The position numbers and the translations under genes are program-made. Below are positions 58,183-64,000 of a DNA stretch of 64,000 nt, piece after piece. The notes under the pieces are model-generated. The model made no database searches and was not told the origin of the DNA. It was given only the letters and a program-made list of their open reading frames with translations. The number at the start of each line of letters is the position of its first letter. Positions within the stretch are counted from its first letter, which is position 1. Origin of the DNA: Agaricus subrufescens (Eukaryota > Basidiomycota > Agaricomycetes > Agaricales > Agaricaceae); contig CM057057.1 of the NCBI GenBank assembly GCA_029945375.1, positions 372,001-436,000 of the forward strand, read 5' to 3'.

Positions 58183-59755
58183 TTACGGACCGTCAGCAGG
58201 TGAATCAACTATTATCTGGAACGGGACAACTAGTTTGGCTGTGAGTTTCTCTATTGTCGCCTTGGCGAATCCTAGAATCCCATCTTCCACCTCTGTCTCG
58301 TGGGAGGTTTCGGTTACATAACAATACTCCCCATCTTCAAGCGTCGGTTGATACCAATAAGTCGTATAGAGAATCAGACCCCGCAAACGTGGAAATTTCA
58401 TGGCCACCTCCAGCCACATCCGCTTTGCACCATCGTAAACAAGGACCGAGAAAACTGGCATATGATCACTTACCAACACCTTATCTGTTCGCCTAGTGGG
58501 CCCAACTGCCACGGTAACATAGGAACATAGTTTTGTCAGTCGCTGACATTTCTCAATTTGAACAAGATCATCAGGAGCAATCTCTCTCGTCCATGGTGAT
58601 TCTATTGACCAACCTAAATGTAGTTCACGTAACGTAGAGCAGTGGAGGGGAATCACTGAAGAAAAGAAATGATGGATACCATCAAGCATATCAGCCCCAG
58701 GATATCGGGAGTGAAATTCGAGGTGGATCAGGCCGGAGTATGATGAGAGATAGTTTAAAACGCTAGTCGGGTGTGTGGTATCGATGGCGAGCTCATCGAG
58801 GTATATGCAATTGTCGAGTAAGAGCTGACATATTTGGCCGCCTTGCTGGGGTGGATCTGCAGCACGATTGAACATTAAACGCAGCACCTTCAACGAGAGT
58901 AGATGATGCAGGTGGGATCGAAAGTCATCAACTGAAACCAGAAGGCCAGTCACGTCTAGTGACTTGAGCTTGAGATGTGTAGTAGATGATAGACCAGAGA
59001 AAATGTGTGCGAGAGAAGGGGCGTCCGGGGGGTGATAAGGGCGTGGAATGCAGAACGTGAAACGTTCCAAGTTGGGACATCGTCCGAGAAAATCTGCGAC
59101 GTCGTTGACAAACTCCTGACTGATGTCGATGGTTTGTTTCCAGGTTATTGAAAGAGAAGACAGATTCGAAAACAATTTAAGATTGAAGCCTGGAAATGGT
59201 TCCTCAAGGAAAAAGTCGATTATCAACTCTTTGAGATTGGGGAGAACTCCGAAGGAGTTGAAGGTGTCAATCACTAAAGCTGAGACGGGATGTTCGCAAG
59301 GCCAGTATGACCATCTAATCCAGTCAATATTGGTTGTAATCTGAATCAGGTGATCGCTTACTCTAGGGAATGCAAATTGATTAGAGTGGGGATCAGGTTA
59401 TTCCAAAGTTGCAGCCAAGAAAGTTCGTGATCGAGAGGATAGTCACTGTCAGAAGCCAAGATAACAACTTTCTTCGTATAACGGCTAAACACTAGCTGCT
59501 TTCCATGGCTCAGGAACTCTGACAGCAATGCATAGAGCTCCGGTCCATATCTGGTTGGCCCAAGAGAACGTAACGTTTTAAACAAGATAGGTGCGGTGGA
59601 GTTGTCAATCCGTTTTGCGACAAGACGCATATTCCACCGATCATTAAGGGACTAACGACTTTAAGCTTGGCAAAGGACGGACGAAACATGGTGCTCACCA
59701 ACAATTCGGCTACATGTAGAATCAGTTCATCCGGAAGATCGAGAAACGACACCAT
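58183..59755 (-). CDS. F-box/LRR-like protein, family B copy 7 (B7)
   Basis: Exon 1 MVSFLDLPDELILHVAELL; GTGAGC...GTCGTTAG intron; exon 2 SLNDRWNMRLVAKRIDNST, completing the F-box, then LYALLSEFLSHGKQLVFSRY. Exon 3 holds IDTFNSFGVLPNLKELII, FPGFNLKLFSNLSSLSITW, FLGRCPNLERFTFCIPRPYH and LKSLDVTGLLVSVDDFRSH. The 3' part reads on without a needed intron into MWLEVAMKFPRLRGLILYT and ends VDSPADGP. No disabling change was noticed. Its divergent A partner survives only as a short remnant at 59962-60013. Confidence 0.74.
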
Positions 59756-59865
59756 CTCCGGTGTGTATGCCAGATTTGCGTAATATGGCAGGGAAGAGGA
59801 TTGATCAAGGGGCTACCGCCGGAAAAATCCGAGACACGAGGTTCCCTGGGACGCTGGTATAACTA

Positions 59866-59963
59866 CAGTCTGTATGGTGAAGATGGTGTCAACATGTTAC
59901 AAACATGCCTGATGTAGGATGACCAAATAATAGATGAATACATGATGTCCGTCTTTACATTTT
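59866..59963 (+). repeat. Direct repeat flanking A3 / A4 remnant, copy b
   Basis: Begins CAGTCTGTATGGTGAAGATG; duplicate of 57278-57374. It places A3 3' flank sequence directly in front of an A start remnant. Confidence 0.6.
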
Positions 59964-60013
59964 CCCGCGCCCTCCTGTTAAGGTGTTCAACGACATGATC
60001 ATTTTCGCAGAGA
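59962..60013 (+). pseudogene. Family A remnant (A4), divergent from B7
   Basis: Reads RPPVKVFNDMIIFAE, aligning to the A3 F-box start RLPVEVLDNIMDLAI. Only this short piece remains. It lies on the plus strand 207 bp from the B7 start, the position an A partner would occupy. Confidence 0.45.
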
Positions 60014-60309
60014 CATAAACTCACTTTATTTCATAGGCGGGCGATTTTCGTGATTCGGTAACTTCACAAACAGATTGATGCCCAAGAGCGCATACTGTCG
60101 TCGTTCGGTATCTTGTCATTATGTTTCCCCGTCGCTCCTCGCTATCGTCAATACACAACTTACTTTATTTTTCCATCTCTGGGGCACAATTCTTTCTGGC
60201 ATTCTCTAGACACACGTCTTGCATCCCGCTCAGCATCCCTCCGAACTAAATTTAGGGGAGTTTTATAATTATCTCGTGTCTGGAAATTAGCAAGTCCTGG
60301 AGATGAAAC

Positions 60310-61015
60310 CAAATATATGCTCTTACCGGTCCGAAGCTTAGTGATTGAGCGCACAGCCGTCCAAGCGCTACCTAGCTCCGTGGTGCCTTTTGAACGACGT
60401 CATAACAGTCGCCACCGTTCATATTGCTCCAACACCGCGCTTTCACCTCACATCTGGACGTCAACGACTACCGCTCTTGGTATATGCCATAACAGATCTT
60501 GAGAATAGGCTTGCGATATGGGGAGATAGAGGCAGCGGTTGAAGACTTGGAAGTGGAGGCAGCTGTTATGTCAGATTGTGCATGTTCCTATTTGCGAGAG
60601 ATGTCTTGTTCACAGTCTGCCGAGAGCACATAGCTGATGGAACTTCGTGCCGTGTGGGCTACCAAGTCATGGTGGTAGTATGAGATGACGAGAGGACGGT
60701 TGAGCACAGAATTAGCGATGATAAAACCCACAGTAAGAATGTCGACATTACCACTCTCATTCTCGTCGAAGCCTCTACCGTGTTCATCGAAGCTGTCGTT
60801 AACGACCATTCCGGTAAGGCAGGGCTAAGCTTCGGCTCGCGTTGTCAGGAGCCTGCACTCGCAAGGGCTCATGTGGAGGCGGATATAGTCAAACCTGATG
60901 AGGGTGAGGGATGATAGTTTTCCATTAATGCTTTCTAGGGTTGTTGCCAATGGCGTGCACGAAAGCCGAGAAAGGCCAAAAAGTAAGTTGACATTCAACA
61001 GTGACTCGTGGGAAT
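60310..61015 (-). pseudogene. Decayed copy of the OB-fold-like gene
   Basis: DNA similarity to 44270-45383 and flanks in the same orientation. The start region (ATGTCAACTTAC near 60980), the acidic exon end (GTTCATCGAAGCTGTCGTTAA on the plus strand) and part of exon 3 (SPYRKPILKICY like SPYLKSNLTICY) are recognisable. The OB-fold core of exon 2 is deleted and stops interrupt exon 3. Confidence 0.65.
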
Positions 61016-62080
61016 GTTTTCATGTTTCCAAACCCGCGAATCTCCATTAGCTCCAAGGGGCAGATGTGGCGCAGATTTGCCTCGAGGGTGCAGGGTGGAA
61101 AGCTCATAAAGTGAATCTCACGCTGTGTCATTCTTAACAAAACCACAGTCCCCTGCATTAAACCTTCCGCATGTGGGATTAGGCAAGGCATGTACATTTT
61201 GATGCTCGGAACGCCATTACATGACCAAAATATGTTTTACTGAGACTTATTCGAAATAGTCGGGCCTTCCCTCGGCACCTCTACCCTTTCATATTTTCAT
61301 GAATTTTTACTCTACCAAATGCCAAAAAAGGAGTTTCATTCCGGCCTTAGACATGGTCCGAGTTATGCACCGCCTTATACCCCCGCAGAACTTGATTTGT
61401 GTGAGCGACAACCTAATGCCAGAAACACAGTATTCCCATCCTGCAACGACCACGCAGCGTTTGCGCTGTTGACACGAGTGACATCACAACGCATTAAGGC
61501 TGCTAAAGCCCTGAATCTATGCAATGTTTATTGAAAGGGTTTTTGCTGTGCTTATTAGCCTTTTCAAATGGCCCGGATATACTATTAACAAGCCCATAAA
61601 TGCTGGAAACGCGTCAAGAGGCCTCACAAGCAGAGCGATTCCACTACGTGGCATCCTGATATCATCCTCACAAGGTGAAATTTGCTCTAGCTGACGGCTA
61701 GTGCTAGGGCTCTAGAGCGTTCAGCAACTGGCGCAATTCTCACAAAGATCAAACGATAGGGTGATCTATATTTTGATGACCCCATCCCGAGGACTGCCCC
61801 ATTTCTGGTGCATGAATGCTGCAGGAACCCGTCCGATATGCCATCGTATACATGAGGCCCGAAACTACATTGAATCTAACCCGTAGCCAGTGGTTTGGTT
61901 TCCCGGATCAGAACGTCGGTAAGGGATGCGTCGAATGACATAAGAAAACGGTGGACACGCCTTTGCCTCGTTGCAGAATCTCTTGGTATATAAACCCGCA
62001 GTTGTCAGGCGATCAACTAAACACTCTATCCTCCCATTTTGTCTGACGACGCTTGCACGGCACTGCGTGCCCGCGCGTCT
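61016..62080. other. Intergenic upstream of C3
   Basis: No supported gene; a 71-codon frame at 61319-61534 lacks features. TATATAAA at 61987-61994 is a good TATA box about 90 bp before the C3 start. Confidence 0.45.
61987..61994 (+). promoter_or_regulatory. TATA box of C3
   Basis: TATATAAA about 87 bp upstream of ATG 62081. C1 and C2 have TATA-like sequences at about the same distance (95 and 99 bp). Confidence 0.55.
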
Positions 62081-63291
62081 ATGTCACATACTCAGGTTGA
62101 CAATCCTCAACCTGAAGTTAATGGAGGAAACTTTTGTGATGTAGAGGGGGACGTGAACGAATATCGGCGTGATGACTATTCTGTGCATATGTCCGGACGT
62201 GACAATGTGATGACGCATGTCACTCGGCCAGCGATGATTAGTACGCCCTCGGCTAATCCCCGGCCTTGCTTCCAACTCACCATCAATTGGCATAGATGCT
62301 GCAGAAGGAAGCCGTGTGACGGTCTACGTTCAAAACTACTCCGGTATGATATCTCGAGTACTCAATCTACTTCCTGCGATGATACCTTCCAACAGGTTTG
62401 TCTGGAAACGCCTATCCTTTGCCCGTCGCTCCCTCCCCTAGCGATTCCGGCTATCCGGTGTGCCCACAGTGCGCTCATCGTCAACAGTGCGCTCCTCAGC
62501 AACCAAACAACAGGTCATACGTTTCAAACGTGAATCCATCCCCTACCCGTTCGTTCAATGCGCCGTCACCAACATCACCGCCAGCGACTATGCCCGTCCC
62601 ACCACCGCCGTTTAATACTCCCTCGTCATCCCCAACAACAAGATTTGCAAGGAAATCCTCCTCAGTACAGATGCCTGTACCAACTCTAGCGACACCCCCA
62701 GCGGGAATGCGAATGCCTTCAACTCCGCACAATAACATCTGGAATGCTATTCCCACTACCCCGAACATACCATCATACGTCCCTTCCCAAGAAAGAGCTT
62801 CCGATGAAGCAGAACTTAGACCGGCGTTTCATTTATCAATTCCCAGCACTCCTCTCGAGCCTCGTTATTCTCTTTCCAGTAATCGATCACAAGGCCCGGC
62901 CCTTTATGCCTCCACCACGCCTCCACCGCCTACCGTCGGTATGAGCTATACACCCCTTCCCACCTCTCCGGAGCAGGTGCCGGCCCACTCCGTTTCAACA
63001 CACCAGCCGTATTCACCCCTATATAACAACCCTCCGGTTTTTTTCAACCAACGCGCAAGACGATCACAGACTGCTCCTATCCAGTGGACCTCTGATCCCG
63101 CCTGTCCTCCCGAGACTGGACTTAGAGCGGTACCTGAGAATGAATTATCCTCAGACGTGGACCTTCCTCCATTTGGACTCTCTCAACGAACCGAAGAGAG
63201 TCAGGATGATCCCTTCGTGTCTGAGGCAAAGCCACCGAAGAACAAGCTTCGAAGAATGTCAGCGATAATCAGGGGTAAGCAACGGAGCTGA
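62081..63291 (+). CDS. Family C copy 3 (C3)
   Basis: Three exons. Exon 1 MSHTQVDNPQPEVNGGNFCD, VEGDVNEYRRDDYSVHMSGR, DNVMTHVTRPAMI. A phase-1 intron leads to NAAEGSRVTVYVQNYS; a second phase-1 intron to GLSGNAYPLPVAPSPSDSGY. The rest is Pro/Ser/Thr-rich: FNAPSPTSPPATMPVPPPPF, SSVQMPVPTLATPPAG, and ELRPAFHLSIPSTPLEPRYS, which parallels the PAFRLSIHN of C1. It ends basic, KNKLRRMSAIIRGKQRS. The conserved N-terminus and PAFxLSI element define the family. Function unknown. Confidence 0.68.
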
Positions 63292-63376
63292 ACGCATATA
63301 TTCTCTTTTGGGATTTCAGATGCCAGCTTTATTCATGACCACTCATCTATAACTATTATTCTATTGTCATCGTGTT

Positions 63377-63516
63377 TTCGCAGGTCGTTCTCAGTCGTTT
63401 TCTAGTCGCAGGTCGCTTTTGGGTTTTCTCTAGTTGCAGGTCACTTTCGGACATTCGTTAGTTGCAATTCACTTTTATACATTCTCTAGTCGCAGGTCGT
63501 CCTTTAGTCGTTCTCT
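63377..63516 (+). repeat. 28-bp tandem repeat, about five units
   Basis: Units begin near 63377, 63405, 63433, 63461 and 63489. Typical start GTYGCAGGTCRCTTT and end TTCTCTA. Units differ by substitutions but keep 28-bp spacing for at least three consecutive units. Located just downstream of C3. Confidence 0.65.
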
Positions 63517-63693
63517 TATAATCACACTCACTTTCGAACAGTAGAATCACGTACCTCCTATTCTTGTATATACTTACGTCTGTTTCTTCTATAAATGTCG
63601 GCAAGTCCCATAATACAATTGAATTTCAGTAGTGTTGCTGCCCAAGTCAGCCGACTCGAAAAAATAGAATGAAAAACAAATTTGAACACGAAA

Positions 63694-63933
63694 TCAAAAG
63701 AAGAATAAGACTATCCCTGTTACTTGTACGATGCGTAGATAGAGTAACTTAAAAAGAACAGCGATCAGAATTTCATGTTGTCCGTGATCACAAAAACAGT
63801 CTCTGTCATAGCGGGCGGTCCGAACAGTGCCTACCACCACCACAGTAGTCGTCACAACTTGGTCACAATGGCCTCCTCCATGCCCTCGGCCTTCGTAGCC
63901 ACCAGTATGACGATTATCATATGGTCCAGGATC
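63694..63933 (-). CDS. Possible 3' exon of a gene entering from the right edge
   Basis: A minus-strand frame follows a plausible acceptor (CATCTCTAG) and reads DPGPYDNRHTGGYEGRGHGG, GHCDQVVTTTVVVVG, ending in TGA at 63694-63696. Gly/His/Tyr-rich composition looks like coding sequence, but the upstream part lies outside the window. Weakly supported. Confidence 0.2.
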   Translation of the reverse strand, partial: DPGPYDNRHTGGYEGRGHGGGHCDQVVTTTVVVVGTVRTARYDRDCFCDHGQHEILIAVLFKLLYLRIVQVTGIVLFFF

Positions 63934-64000
63934 CTAGAGATGCTTGACTTAGTAGGTGAAAGTGACGCATCAACATGTGGTTTAAACGGGATAGGTGTCC

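Noticed and set aside
61319..61534. 71-codon frame starting MPKKEFHSG
   Set aside because: True ATG but no homology, no splice extension and no paralog in the window; not enough to call a gene.
63377..63516. CRISPR-like array
   Set aside because: Units are directly adjacent with no spacers, in a eukaryotic context; it is a minisatellite.

Overview
This window looks like nuclear DNA of a mushroom-forming basidiomycete (Agaricomycete). Genes are intron-rich with short introns of roughly 45-60 bp, housekeeping proteins have fungal architecture, and the accessory stretches carry expanded F-box-like families, hAT-type and other TIR elements and many decayed gene copies. No rRNA, tRNA, CRISPR or bacterial-type feature was found.

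Layout. 0-6 kb: NAD-malic enzyme, a coiled-coil protein and the SNF1/AMPK kinase, the last two head to head. 6.3-9.6 kb: first divergent pair of F-box-like genes, called family A (minus) and family B (plus) here. 10.6-11.4 kb: a hAT-type element with perfect 81-bp TIRs and an 8-bp target duplication. 12-15 kb: an HsbA-like secreted Ser/Gly-rich protein and a hypothetical protein. 15.8-17.7 kb: a family B copy truncated next to a TIR element. 18-26.5 kb: a hypothetical gene, MET1 (siroheme synthesis) head to head with a SET5-like methyltransferase, and a TMCO4/DUF726 membrane hydrolase. 26.8-34.35 kb: three tandem copies of the A/B unit, one intact and two decayed. 39-45.4 kb: a conserved hypothetical, an RWDD2-like protein, an annexin and an OB-fold-like protein. 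47-63.3 kb: three members of an unrecognised family (family C: short Gly/Asp/Asn beta-type N-terminal motif plus a proline-rich tail), interspersed with a second TIR element, two relics of the DUF726 gene, two more A/B pairs and a relic of the OB-fold gene.

How parts relate. Every family B copy whose 5' end survives has a family A gene or recognisable A remnant running divergently from it. The shared intergenic block carries a conserved core, GGATTAACCTGTTATCAC or variants, in most pairs. A and B therefore seem to duplicate as a unit. The housekeeping genes are single copy and ordinary; the A/B pairs, family C and scattered relics of local genes mark this as a duplication-prone accessory neighbourhood. 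Exon joins were made by eye from GT/AG sites and reading-frame continuity, so boundaries are provisional.
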